Below are positions 15,995 through 23,436 of a stretch of 33,628 nt of DNA, one piece after another (positions within the stretch are counted from its first letter, which is position 1; each line of letters starts with the position of its first letter). The notes beneath the pieces were generated by a model. It saw only the letters and a program-made list of their open reading frames with translations, ran no database searches and was not told where the DNA came from. The position numbers and the translations under genes were made by a program. This DNA comes from Acidobacteriota bacterium (GTDB taxonomy: Bacteria > Actinomycetota > Acidimicrobiia > Acidimicrobiales > Ilumatobacteraceae), in the NCBI GenBank assembly GCA_018969685.1, contig JAGWXX010000011.1:1-33628 (forward strand), given 5' to 3'.

Positions 15995-16345
15995 CTACGA
16001 GGCGGGCGTCGAACTGGACGGTGCACCGCCGGAGGCGGAGCCACCGGCGGACGAGCCGCCACCGGACGAGCCGGAGGATCCCGAGGACGAATCGCCGCCG
16101 GAGGCCGGTGCCGCCGGCGTCGTCGCAGCCGATCCGGACGATGCCGACGAGCCCGAGGGGCGGCTGTCGGTCTTGTAGAAGCCGCCGCCCTTGAACGTGA
16201 CGCCGATGGGGGTGAACACCTTCTTCACCTTCATGACCGCGCCCGTCGAGGGGTGCGCGATCTCGGTGAGCGCCTCGTCGGTGAAGGCCTGCTGCACCTC
16301 GATGGTCTCGCCGGAGTCGATGAACTTGTAGACGTAGGTCGGCAT
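15995..16345 (-). CDS. FmdB-family protein lacking all zinc-binding cysteines
   Basis: A 116-residue protein with a clear FmdB-type N-terminus: MPTYVYKF, QQAFTDEALTE, then KKVFTPIGVTFKGGGFYKTDSR (residues 41-62, usually the most conserved part). Canonical FmdB proteins hold zinc with two CxxC pairs near residues 8-11 and 29-32; this protein has no cysteine at all. From residue 63 it becomes a Gly/Ser/Ala/Pro-rich disordered tail. The fold is thus kept but zinc binding must be lost. It is divergent from galU, 26 bases apart, and upstream of the SAF gene. The function is unknown. Confidence 0.83.
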   Translation of the reverse strand: MPTYVYKFIDSGETIEVQQAFTDEALTEIAHPSTGAVMKVKKVFTPIGVTFKGGGFYKTDSRPSGSSASSGSAATTPAAPASGGDSSSGSSGSSGGGSSAGGSASGGAPSSSTPAS

Positions 16346-16355
16346 GTCGGGGGAA

Positions 16356-16365
16356 ATCCTAGGAT
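16356..16365. promoter_or_regulatory. Palindromic shared -10 for divergent fmdB-like and galU genes
   Basis: ATCCTAGGAT is a perfect 10-bp palindrome. Read rightward, TAGGAT (16360-16365) is six bases before the galU GTG. Read leftward, TAGGAT (16361-16356) is ten bases before the fmdB-like ATG. The two -10 hexamers share the central TA, so polymerase could not open both promoters at once. Confidence 0.55.
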
Positions 16366-16371
16366 GGCGCC

Positions 16372-17247
16372 GTGGCGCTGCGCACTGCCGTGATTCCTGC
16401 GGCGGGCATGGGGACGCGCTTCCTGCCGGCCACCAAGGCGGTGCCGAAGGAGTTGATGCCCATCTTCGACACGCCGGTGCTGCAGCTGGTGATCGACGAG
16501 GCCGTGGCGGCGGGGTGCGAGCACGTGGTGGTCGTCTCCAGCCGGGCGAAGACGGCGATCGACGCCTACCTGGCGCCCTCCGACGACGTGGTGCGGCGGG
16601 TGCGGGACAGCGGCCGCGGGGATCTGGCCGACCGGCTCGCCCGTCTCGGCCGCGACGTCCGGGTGACGGTCGTCTACCAGGACCGTCCGCGCGGGCTCGG
16701 GCACGCGGTGGCGTGCGCGCGGGGTGCCGTGGGCGACGGGCACTTCGCGGTCCTGCTGCCCGACGAGATCATGGGCGACGCGTCGCTGCTTGCCGACCTG
16801 GCGTCGGTGGCCGGGCGCACGGGCGGCACGACCGTGGCGCTGAAGGAGGTGCCGATGGCCGAGACGTCGTCGTATGGCGTCGTCACGCTCGGCGACAGGG
16901 TGGGCGAGCGGGGGGAGCGCCCCGTGACCGGCGTCGTCGAGAAGCCGGCGCCCGGCACCGCGCCGAGCAACCTCGTCATCATCGGCCGCTACGTGCTCGC
17001 ACCGTCGATGTTCGACCTGCTCGACCGCGTGGAGCCCGCGCCCAACGGCGAGATCTACCTCACCGAGGCGCTCCTCGCCGGCGCGCGCGACGGCAATGTG
17101 TTCGGCATGGTCACCGACGTGGACCGGTTCGACACGGGCACGCCCATGGGGTGGCTGCAGGCCGCGATCGAGCTCGTCGCGCGCAGGACCGACGTCGGAC
17201 CGGCGTTCGACGAGTGGCTCGGCGCCCGCGCGCCCAGGGGACGGTAG
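16372..17247 (+). CDS. galU: UTP-glucose-1-phosphate uridylyltransferase
   Basis: A 291-residue GalU, making UDP-glucose from UTP and glucose 1-phosphate for glycans and trehalose. Signature segments are AAGMGTRFLPATKAVPKELMPI (residues 10-31, nucleotide binding), YQDRPRGLGHAV (about 103-114), VLLPDEIM, GVVEKPAPGTAPSNL and the FDTGTPMGWLQA segment. Length and order are standard. The GTG start is leaderless-type. The divergent fmdB/SAF genes and moeA downstream form a typical actinobacterial galU neighbourhood. Here a serine hydrolase and an opposite-strand gene separate galU from moeA. Confidence 0.96.
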   Translation: MALRTAVIPAAGMGTRFLPATKAVPKELMPIFDTPVLQLVIDEAVAAGCEHVVVVSSRAKTAIDAYLAPSDDVVRRVRDSGRGDLADRLARLGRDVRVTVVYQDRPRGLGHAVACARGAVGDGHFAVLLPDEIMGDASLLADLASVAGRTGGTTVALKEVPMAETSSYGVVTLGDRVGERGERPVTGVVEKPAPGTAPSNLVIIGRYVLAPSMFDLLDRVEPAPNGEIYLTEALLAGARDGNVFGMVTDVDRFDTGTPMGWLQAAIELVARRTDVGPAFDEWLGARAPRGR

Positions 17248-17252
17248 GGGCC

Positions 17253-18482
17253 GTGGGCACGATCGAGGTCGGCGTCGATCCGTCGGAGGTCGGCTTCGAT
17301 GCCTCGCGCCTGGCGCGCATCGACGACCACTTCCGGATGTACGTCGACGACGGGCGCCTGCCCGGTTGGACGGTCGTCGTCTCGCGGCACGGACAGGTGG
17401 CGCACCACTCCATGTACGGATTGCGCGACGTCGAGGCGGGCCTGCCCACCGCGGGCGACACGATCTACCGCATCTTCTCGATGACCAAGCCGATCACCTC
17501 GCTCGCGTGCATGATGCTGGTGGAGGAGGGTCGGCTGCAGATCACCGACCCGGTGTCGGCGTGGATCCCGTCCTTCGCGGACACGAAGGTCTTCGCCGGG
17601 GGCTCGTCGATCGCGCCCATCGTGCGGCCCGCGTCCGAGCCCGTCCGCATCTGGCACCTGCTCACGCACACGGCCGGCATGACGTACGGCTGGACGTACT
17701 TCGACGCCGTCGACGACATCTACCGGCGCGCGGGTTTCGAGTTCGGGTTCGGCAGCCGCGGGTCGCTCGCGGAGGCGGTCGACGGACTCGCCGCGCTCCC
17801 GTTGTCGTTCGACCCCGGGACGTCGTGGAACTACAGCGTCGCGACCGACGTCGTGGGCCGCATCGTCGAGGTGGCGTCGGGCGTGCCGTACGAGGAGTTC
17901 GTGGCGACGCGCATCCTGCGGCCGCTCGGCATGCACGACACGGGTTTCTCCGTGCCCGAGGCGTCCGCACACCGCCTGGCCGCGCTCTACCGCCACGCGC
18001 CGGGGGGCAAGCAACTCGTGGAGGGTGCCGACGCGGCGGCACTGCGGGTGCCGCGCGCGCCGTCGGGCGGCGGCGGCCTGTTCTCGACCGCGCACGACTA
18101 CCTGCGATTCATGCGCATGCTCGAGGGCGGCGGCGCGCTCGATGGCGTGCGCATCGCCTCGCCGACGACCATCGAGTTGATGGCCATGAACCACCTGCCG
18201 GGCAATGCGGACGTGTCGGCGTTCGGCCGCACGCTCGGCGAGGAGGTCTTCTACGACGGCCTCGGGTTCGGGCTCGGCTTCTCGGTGGTGGTCGACCAGG
18301 CGAAGACGCGCGTGTCGTGCCCCGAGGGCACCTTCGGCTGGGGTGGCATGGCGAGCACGGTGTTCTGGGTGGACCCCGTGGAGGAGGTGTCGGTGGCGTT
18401 CTTCACGCAATTGATGCCGTCCACGACCTATCCGATCCGGCCGTACCTGCGCAGCCTCGTCTACCAGGCCATCGTCGACTAG
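17253..18482 (+). CDS. Serine hydrolase, beta-lactamase (class C)/EstB-like family
   Basis: A 409-residue beta-lactamase-fold hydrolase. The nucleophile motif SxxK is S76-M-T-K79 in RIFSMTKPITSL. The Tyr of the YxN/YxV motif is Y194 in NYSVATDVVGRI. HLLTHTAGMTYGW (135-147) is typical of the family. The C-terminal GWGGMAST box stands in for the KTG/HxG motif. Without a signal peptide it is more likely a cytoplasmic esterase or transesterase than a drug-resistance lactamase; the substrate is unknown. GTG 17253 is five bases after the galU stop, and GGGG just upstream could serve as a weak ribosome site, so it is probably in the galU operon. Confidence 0.87.
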   Translation: MGTIEVGVDPSEVGFDASRLARIDDHFRMYVDDGRLPGWTVVVSRHGQVAHHSMYGLRDVEAGLPTAGDTIYRIFSMTKPITSLACMMLVEEGRLQITDPVSAWIPSFADTKVFAGGSSIAPIVRPASEPVRIWHLLTHTAGMTYGWTYFDAVDDIYRRAGFEFGFGSRGSLAEAVDGLAALPLSFDPGTSWNYSVATDVVGRIVEVASGVPYEEFVATRILRPLGMHDTGFSVPEASAHRLAALYRHAPGGKQLVEGADAAALRVPRAPSGGGGLFSTAHDYLRFMRMLEGGGALDGVRIASPTTIELMAMNHLPGNADVSAFGRTLGEEVFYDGLGFGLGFSVVVDQAKTRVSCPEGTFGWGGMASTVFWVDPVEEVSVAFFTQLMPSTTYPIRPYLRSLVYQAIVD

Positions 18483-18530
18483 CTGCGCCGCTGCCGCGGC
18501 TCGGGGCGGCCGTTCCCTCGTCGTTCCGTC

Positions 18531-19088
18531 TCAGGCTCCCGACACGCGGAAGAACAGCGGCGGCTCGTCGACGACGATGCCGTACCCGTCCACGGTGGCG
18601 TCGACGTCGAGGCCGGACGAGGTCGCGCGATATCGCCAGCCGTGCTCGGAGGTGCGCTCGAAGCGGAGGTCCTCCGCCGTCACGCCGAGCGTCTCGGGGT
18701 CGACCACGGCCGCCCGCACCAGTCCCGGCACGTCGCCGCCGTGCTCGAGCCGGCGGATCGCCGCCGACGCCGTGAACGGCGTGCCGGCCAGCAGCACGTC
18801 GGTGCACCCCGCGAGGTCGGCGCGCACCGCGCCGTTGACCTCGCCCCACCGCCCGAAGCGGTCGGTGCCGAGCCACAGGTCGGGTTCGGCCATGTCGCGG
18901 AACAGGAGGAACTGCTGCACCTTCCACGTCGCCGAGAGGCGCAGCACGAACTGGGCGCGCGCCTGCACGAGCGTGCCGTCGGCGGTCCACCCCTCGTTCT
19001 CCCAGCGCACCGACACGGTGCTCGCGCCGCCGTCGCCGTCCCACGAGAACGTGGCGCCGTCGGCGGGCAGCGGAAGGATGGTCGTCAT
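18531..19088 (-). CDS. Putative glycolipid-binding family protein (PF06475-like)
   Basis: A 185-residue protein. The pattern VRWENEGWTADGTLV (residues about 27-41), LRLSATWKVQQFLLFRDM and the closing VDATVDGYGIVVDEPPLFFR strand match the putative glycolipid-binding family found widely in actinobacteria. No membrane segment or signal peptide is present. The function is not established beyond the family name. ATG 19088 lies about 48 bases from TACCGT (19142-19137, minus strand), half of the palindrome that also fronts moeA. The gene is convergent with the serine hydrolase across 48 bases. Confidence 0.7.
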   Translation of the reverse strand: MTTILPLPADGATFSWDGDGGASTVSVRWENEGWTADGTLVQARAQFVLRLSATWKVQQFLLFRDMAEPDLWLGTDRFGRWGEVNGAVRADLAGCTDVLLAGTPFTASAAIRRLEHGGDVPGLVRAAVVDPETLGVTAEDLRFERTSEHGWRYRATSSGLDVDATVDGYGIVVDEPPLFFRVSGA

Positions 19089-19136
19089 CGGGTTGCGACG
19101 GGGGCGGCGCCGGAACGGGCGCGCACCGCGCGCTCG

Positions 19137-19146
19137 ACGGTACCGT
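19137..19146. promoter_or_regulatory. Palindromic -10 (ACGGTACCGT) before moeA
   Basis: This perfect 10-bp palindrome provides TACCGT (19141-19146) seven bases before the moeA GTG. On the other strand it provides TACCGT facing the glycolipid-binding-family gene, with a predicted leader of about 40 bases. Confidence 0.5.
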
Positions 19147-19153
19147 CGTCGGC

Positions 19154-20371
19154 GTGATTCCACTGGACGAGGCGCGCACCCTGGTGCTGTCCCGCTGCGA
19201 GCCGCTTCCGGTGGAGGATGCCGACATCCGCGACATGGCGGGCCGGCCGCTCGCAGCCGACGTGGTGTCGGTGGAGGACGTCCCGCCGTTCGACAACTCC
19301 GCCGTCGACGGCTTCGCCGTCCAGTCGGCCGACGTCGCGGCGCCGCCGGTCGAGCTCGACGTGGTGGCGACCGTCGCCGCCGGTGCCACGTCGCCCGTCG
19401 CAGTGGCCCGCGGCCAGGCGGTGCGCATCATGACCGGTGCGCCGATCCCCGCGGGTGCCGATGCCGTGGTGATGGTGGAGGATTCGCAGCCGGTGGCCGG
19501 CGGACGCGTGCGCCTGACCGCGCCGGCCCAGCCGGGTGGCGCGATCCGGGAGGCGGGCAGCGACGTCCGCGCGGGCGACACCGTGTTCCGCGCGGGCACC
19601 GTGGTCGGTGCCGCGGCGATCGGCGTGCTCGCCAGCATCAACGTGCGCTCGGTTCCCGCGCGACGACGCGCACGCGTGGCGGTGCTGGCCACCGGCGACG
19701 AGCTCGTGGTCGACGGGTCGCCGCTCGCCCCGGGCCAGATCCGCGAGAGCAACCTCACGATGCTGCGGCAGCTGCTCGCCGACGCCGGGTGCGCGGTGGA
19801 GGACCTCGGCGTCGTGCGCGACGACGAGGCGCTGCTCGAGGACGTCCTGCGCGGCGCAGCCCGGCGGTGCGACGCGATCGTCACGAGCGGCGGCGTGAGC
19901 ATGGGCGACTTCGACGTGGTGAAGGCGGTGCTGTCGAGGATCGCCGACATGCAATGGATGCAGGTGGCGATCAAGCCGGCCAAGCCGTTCGCCTTCGGCA
20001 CGCTCGACGGTGGCTCCGGCCGTCGCGTGCCGGTGTTCGGCCTGCCGGGCAACCCGGTGTCGTCGGTCGTGAGCTTCGAGATGTTCGCCCGGCCCGCGCT
20101 GCGCCGCATGATGGGCCACGAGCGCGATCTCTTGCGCCCCGTGGTCCGAGCGGTGCTGGACGCACCGGTGCGCCGCAAGCCGGACGGCAAGCTCCACCTG
20201 GTTCGCGTGCACGGCTCGTTCGGGCCCGACGGCAGGCTCCATGTCCGCGACACGGGGCCGCAGGGGAGCCACCAGCTCGCCTCGACGGCGGTCGCGAACG
20301 GCCTGGCGCTCGTGCCCGACGGCGCGGGCCTCGCCGCGGGCGACGACGTCGAGGTGCTCCTGCTCGACTGA
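19154..20371 (+). CDS. moeA: Molybdopterin molybdenumtransferase MoeA (Glp)
   Basis: A 405-residue MoeA that inserts molybdate into adenylylated molybdopterin. Visible features are the N-terminal PPFDNSAVDGFAV (residues 44-56), IMTGAPIPAGADAVV (92-106), the MoCF-binding domain start ATGDELV (179-185), TSGGVSMGDFDVV (244-256) and FGLPGNPVSS (295-304). The C-terminal domain IV is complete. The length is normal. The GTG start is leaderless-type. moaA begins 34 bases later with its own -10, and moaC overlaps moaA, giving a three-gene cofactor run. Confidence 0.95.
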   Translation: MIPLDEARTLVLSRCEPLPVEDADIRDMAGRPLAADVVSVEDVPPFDNSAVDGFAVQSADVAAPPVELDVVATVAAGATSPVAVARGQAVRIMTGAPIPAGADAVVMVEDSQPVAGGRVRLTAPAQPGGAIREAGSDVRAGDTVFRAGTVVGAAAIGVLASINVRSVPARRRARVAVLATGDELVVDGSPLAPGQIRESNLTMLRQLLADAGCAVEDLGVVRDDEALLEDVLRGAARRCDAIVTSGGVSMGDFDVVKAVLSRIADMQWMQVAIKPAKPFAFGTLDGGSGRRVPVFGLPGNPVSSVVSFEMFARPALRRMMGHERDLLRPVVRAVLDAPVRRKPDGKLHLVRVHGSFGPDGRLHVRDTGPQGSHQLASTAVANGLALVPDGAGLAAGDDVEVLLLD

Positions 20372-20392
20372 CGTCGCCCGACGGTGCGCTCG

Positions 20393-20398
20393 TAGGAT
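20393..20398 (+). promoter_or_regulatory. -10 element for moaA (leaderless)
   Basis: TAGGAT is seven bases before the moaA GTG at 20406; no Shine-Dalgarno sequence is visible. Confidence 0.5.
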
Positions 20399-20405
20399 CT
20401 GCCGC

Positions 20406-21437
20406 GTGGAGGGACCCGCCGACCTCGTCGACCCGTACGGCAGGACCGTGCGCGACCTGCGCATCTCGATCACCGACCGCTGCAATTTCCGCTGCACGTA
20501 CTGCATGCCCGAGGAGGGCCTGCAGTGGCTGCCGCGCGAGGACGTCCTTACCTACGAGGAGCTCGCACGGGTCGCGTCGATCTGCGTCTCGTGGTTCGGC
20601 GTCGACGGCATCCGCATCACCGGCGGCGAGCCGACGGTGCGCGCGCACCTGCCGCGCCTGGTGCGGATGTTGTCCGGAATTGTCGTGCCCGAGGCGTCGT
20701 CGAGCCCGCTGGCGGGCAAGCCGATCGACCTCGCACTCACCACGAACGGCGCCACGCTCGGGCTGCTGGCCCCCGAGTTGCGCGCCGCCGGCCTGCAGCG
20801 CATCAACATCAGCCTCGACACCCTCGACCGCGAGCGGTTCCGCCTGATGACCCGGCGCGACGAGCTGCACCGGGTGCTGGACGGCATCGACGCGGCGATC
20901 GCGGCAGGTTTCGCACCGGTGAAGTTGAACGCGGTGGTGCAGCGCGGGGTGAACGACGACGAGGTCGTCGCGCTCGCCGAGTTCGGCCGCGACAAGGGCG
21001 TCGAGGTGCGGTTCATCGAGTGGATGCCGCTCGACGCGCAGGGCTCGTGGGAGGGCGGGGCCGTCGTCAGCCAGGACGAGATCGTCTCGGCGATCCACGC
21101 GGTGCACCCGTTGGAGCAGCTCCCGGCGCGCGGCGCGGCACCGGCCGACCGCTGGCGCTACCTCGACGGACGGGGCACGGTGGGCGTCATACCGTCGGTG
21201 ACGAAGCCGTTCTGCGGCGACTGCGACCGCGTGCGCCTCACGGCCGACGGGCAGTTCCGCACCTGTCTGTTTGCGACCGACGAGTTCGACCTGCGCGCGC
21301 TCCTCAGGGGCGGCGCGGACGACGGGGCGATCGCGGCCGAGATCCGTCGCGCCGTCGGCACGAAGTGGGCGGGCCACCGCATCGGCGACGTGGCGTTCGT
21401 GAAGCCGCGGCGCTCGATGAGCCAGATCGGCGGATGA
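20406..21437 (+). CDS. moaA: GTP 3',8-cyclase MoaA
   Basis: A 343-residue radical SAM enzyme that starts molybdopterin synthesis by cyclising GTP. The SAM cluster motif CxxxCxxC is C26, C30, C33 in DRCNFRCTYCMP. The GITGGEPTVR SAM-binding segment is present as RITGGEPTVR. The C-terminal second Fe-S site is FCGDCDRVRLTADGQFRTCLF, with three cysteines. The protein ends in Gly-Gly, the conserved tail needed for activity. GTG 20406 is supported by an upstream -10. The stop overlaps the moaC start as ATGA. Confidence 0.96.
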   Translation: MEGPADLVDPYGRTVRDLRISITDRCNFRCTYCMPEEGLQWLPREDVLTYEELARVASICVSWFGVDGIRITGGEPTVRAHLPRLVRMLSGIVVPEASSSPLAGKPIDLALTTNGATLGLLAPELRAAGLQRINISLDTLDRERFRLMTRRDELHRVLDGIDAAIAAGFAPVKLNAVVQRGVNDDEVVALAEFGRDKGVEVRFIEWMPLDAQGSWEGGAVVSQDEIVSAIHAVHPLEQLPARGAAPADRWRYLDGRGTVGVIPSVTKPFCGDCDRVRLTADGQFRTCLFATDEFDLRALLRGGADDGAIAAEIRRAVGTKWAGHRIGDVAFVKPRRSMSQIGG

Positions 21438-21916
21438 CGGTGTCCGAACCGCGATTCACGCACCTCGACGACGAGGGCCGCGCGCGCATGGTGGACGTCG
21501 GCGGCAAGCCGGTCACGCGCCGCCGCGCGGTGGCATCGTGCACGGTGACGATGCGGGCCGAGACGGCGGCCGCCATCGCCGGCGGCACGGTGGGCAAGGG
21601 CGACGTGCTGGCGGTGGCCCGAGTGGCGGGGATCCAGGCCGCCAAGCGCACGGGAGAGGCGATCCCGCTGTGCCATCCGATTCCGCTGACGAGCGTGCAG
21701 GTGGACCTGTCGGTCGGCCCCGACTCCGTGACGGTGACGGCCACCGCCGAGACCGTCGGGCAGACCGGCGTCGAGATGGAGGCGCTGCATGCGTGCGCGG
21801 TGGCGGCGCTGGCGATCTACGACATGTGCAAGAGCGCGGACCGTGGCATGGTCATCGGCGGGCTCGGCCTCGTCGAGAAGACCGGCGGCGCCAGCGGCGA
21901 CTGGCGCCGCGACTGA
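21434..21916 (+). CDS. moaC: Cyclic pyranopterin monophosphate synthase MoaC
   Basis: A 160-residue MoaC, which turns the MoaA product into cyclic pyranopterin monophosphate. Key motifs are MVDVGGKPVTRR (residues 19-30), AAKRTGEAIPLCHPIPLT with K71 and C80-H81, and METEAL-like MEALHACAVAALAIYDMCKSAD with D130 and K133. The length matches the family. The ATG overlaps the moaA stop (ATGA), so translation is coupled. No moaE, moaD or mobA is seen nearby; they must be elsewhere. Confidence 0.96.
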   Translation: MTVSEPRFTHLDDEGRARMVDVGGKPVTRRRAVASCTVTMRAETAAAIAGGTVGKGDVLAVARVAGIQAAKRTGEAIPLCHPIPLTSVQVDLSVGPDSVTVTATAETVGQTGVEMEALHACAVAALAIYDMCKSADRGMVIGGLGLVEKTGGASGDWRRD

Positions 21917-22070
21917 CCGGCGCGTCGCCCAACCGGATGCGGGGCGCGGTGGCCCGTCCCCTGGTGCGAATGCGTGCAGGATGTGCTGGCGACGGTGCTA
22001 AAAGGCGGATTCCGAAGAGTCAACTGTGGTATAGATTTTCGGAGTCGAATCCATCGACCGACACACTTAC

Positions 22071-22076
22071 AGGAGA
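22071..22076 (+). promoter_or_regulatory. Shine-Dalgarno for the DUF4190 gene
   Basis: AGGAGA ends ten bases before the ATG at 22087. TATAGAT at 22030-22036, about 45-50 bases upstream of the ATG, is a good -10 candidate, so this gene has a real leader unlike most neighbours. Confidence 0.5.
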
Positions 22077-22086
22077 GAAACCATCC

Positions 22087-22317
22087 ATGAATACACCAGT
22101 GCCAGAGGTAGCCAAGCAGAAGCAGGGCATGGCCATCGCCGGACTTGTCTGCGGTCTCGTCGCATTCCTTTTTCTTCCTCCCGTGCTCGGGACGTTGGGG
22201 ATCGTGTTTGGGGCGATTTCATGGAAGGCCGGCAACAAGCTGGGCATGGCCGCTTGCATCGTCTCGATCGTCGGACTGATCGTCGGCATGATCTTCGGCG
22301 CAATGATGGCGATGTAG
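22087..22317 (+). CDS. Small DUF4190-type membrane protein
   Basis: A 76-residue protein with two membrane helices (about 14-43 and 52-75) separated by a short loop, SWKAGNKLGMA. The pattern GMAIAGLVCG ... FGAISWK ... GMAACIVSIVGLIVG is typical of DUF4190, a repeat of unknown function in small actinobacterial and firmicute membrane proteins. ATG 22087 is placed by the Shine-Dalgarno. Codon choice includes unusually many TTT, CTT, ATT and GGA/GGG codons compared with flanking genes, and the upstream leader is AT-richer, hinting at recent acquisition or weak codon selection. A strong hairpin follows. Confidence 0.8.
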   Translation: MNTPVPEVAKQKQGMAIAGLVCGLVAFLFLPPVLGTLGIVFGAISWKAGNKLGMAACIVSIVGLIVGMIFGAMMAM

Positions 22318-22356
22318 ACGCCGACAGAACGCAATGAACAATTGAGGTGAACCTCT

Positions 22357-22396
22357 CTGGGGGACCGACGGTGGTGGCCCGTCGTCGGTCCCCCAG
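22357..22396. terminator. Bidirectional terminator-like hairpin
   Basis: A perfect 14-bp stem: CTGGGGGACCGACG at 22357-22370 pairs with CGTCGGTCCCCCAG at 22383-22396 around a 12-base loop. It sits between the convergent DUF4190 and protease genes. No T-run follows, which is common in GC-rich actinobacteria. Confidence 0.7.
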
Positions 22397-22426
22397 ACAG
22401 GGATAGAAGATGCTCGCCGTCAGGGA

Positions 22427-23257
22427 TCAGCAGTCGAGAAGCGACTCGCAAAGCACGTCGGAGTCGATGGCGTAGTTCCACACCCCGGCCTCGGTGGAGG
22501 CCTGGGACATCGACGTGATGCCGATGAGCTCGCCCCGTGCATTGACGAGCGGTCCACCCGAGTTCCCGGGATTGATGATGGCGCTCGTGTAGTTGACGCT
22601 CTCGTCGAGCACGTATCCGATGTGGCCGATGGTGACGTAGTCGTAGAGGACTTCCTCGTAGAGGTCGTCGTACGGGTGGCCGATCGTCATCGTCCACCAT
22701 CCGCGGACGGCGAAGGTCTCGGCTTCCTTGATGGACGGGATCTCGAGGTCGACCTCGATCAGGGCGAGGTCGTTCGTCTCGTCGGATCCGGCGATCTCGA
22801 CCAGTCCGGCCTCCTCGAACTCCGGGCCGCCGAACACGGAGAGTGGCTGCGCTCCATCGATGCATTCGTCGATGACGTGGTGGTTCGTCACGATCACGGT
22901 CTTGAACGGACCGGAAGGATCGCGCAACGTGATGTTCATCGCGAATCCGGTCCCGCCACCGTCGCCGCACTCGATGGCAACGACGGAGGCGCGAACCTCA
23001 TCGATCACCGCCGGAAGGTCTGCAGGGCCGTCGAACAACTCATTGCGGCTCGAGACGCCCGCCGTCGCAGTACCGGGGGCAGCCGTCGTGTCCGTGCCGT
23101 CCCCGTCGCGCACCACGGCGATCCACATCCCGGCTCCGGCCACGGCGAGGGCCAGCACGGCTACGCCGAGGGCAATCGCCGTGAGCGGGCTCTGGCCAGG
23201 GTTCGTGGGAATGGAGTCGGGTGTGCCGCCTGCTGCTGGTGCGTCGATGTCGGTCAT
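22427..23257 (-). CDS. Membrane-anchored trypsin-like serine protease (HtrA/S1-like, no PDZ)
   Basis: A 276-residue protein with a short cytoplasmic N-terminus, one membrane helix (about 27-49), a Thr/Ala linker and an external trypsin-fold domain. The catalytic triad is H127 in TNHHVID, D163 in TNDLALIE and S233 in NPGNSGGPL. Unlike DegP/HtrA proteins it has no PDZ domain. C97-C132 and C270-C276 may form disulfides. A role in envelope protein processing is plausible but the substrate is unknown. ATG 23257 has GAGGAT eight bases upstream. The divergent neighbour across 179 bases is an unknown gene. Confidence 0.85.
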   Translation of the reverse strand: MTDIDAPAAGGTPDSIPTNPGQSPLTAIALGVAVLALAVAGAGMWIAVVRDGDGTDTTAAPGTATAGVSSRNELFDGPADLPAVIDEVRASVVAIECGDGGGTGFAMNITLRDPSGPFKTVIVTNHHVIDECIDGAQPLSVFGGPEFEEAGLVEIAGSDETNDLALIEVDLEIPSIKEAETFAVRGWWTMTIGHPYDDLYEEVLYDYVTIGHIGYVLDESVNYTSAIINPGNSGGPLVNARGELIGITSMSQASTEAGVWNYAIDSDVLCESLLDC

Positions 23258-23436
23258 GGTCGGGATCCTCTCACGGTGGTGATGTCGGGTGCGGAGCGTA
23301 TGGCCGGGGTGGTGCATGGTCGGTGAACCGGCACGTCACATCGCGAGGTGCTGCGCGCGTCTCCCTCGTGTCGGCGGTGCCGTGCCGGAGGAGGGACGGC
23401 GCAGCGGCACCGGCACCGAGCAACGGAGGAGCAGCC
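23258..23436. promoter_or_regulatory. Divergent intergenic region between protease and unknown gene
   Basis: 179 bases carrying the start signals of both genes: GAGGAT for the protease and GGAGGA (23425-23430), six bases before ATG 23437. I see no clear TANNNT at leaderless spacing and no convincing operator. Confidence 0.4.

Noticed and set aside
15995-16160. Repeat-like Gly/Ser codons at the 3' end of the fmdB-like gene
   Set aside because: It is codon-level low complexity for a disordered tail (GGA/TCC-type alternation), not a DNA repeat or array with defined units.
17253-18482. Antibiotic-resistance class C beta-lactamase
   Set aside because: SxxK and Tyr motifs are present, but there is no signal peptide and the KTG box is absent, so an esterase-type serine hydrolase is the safer call.
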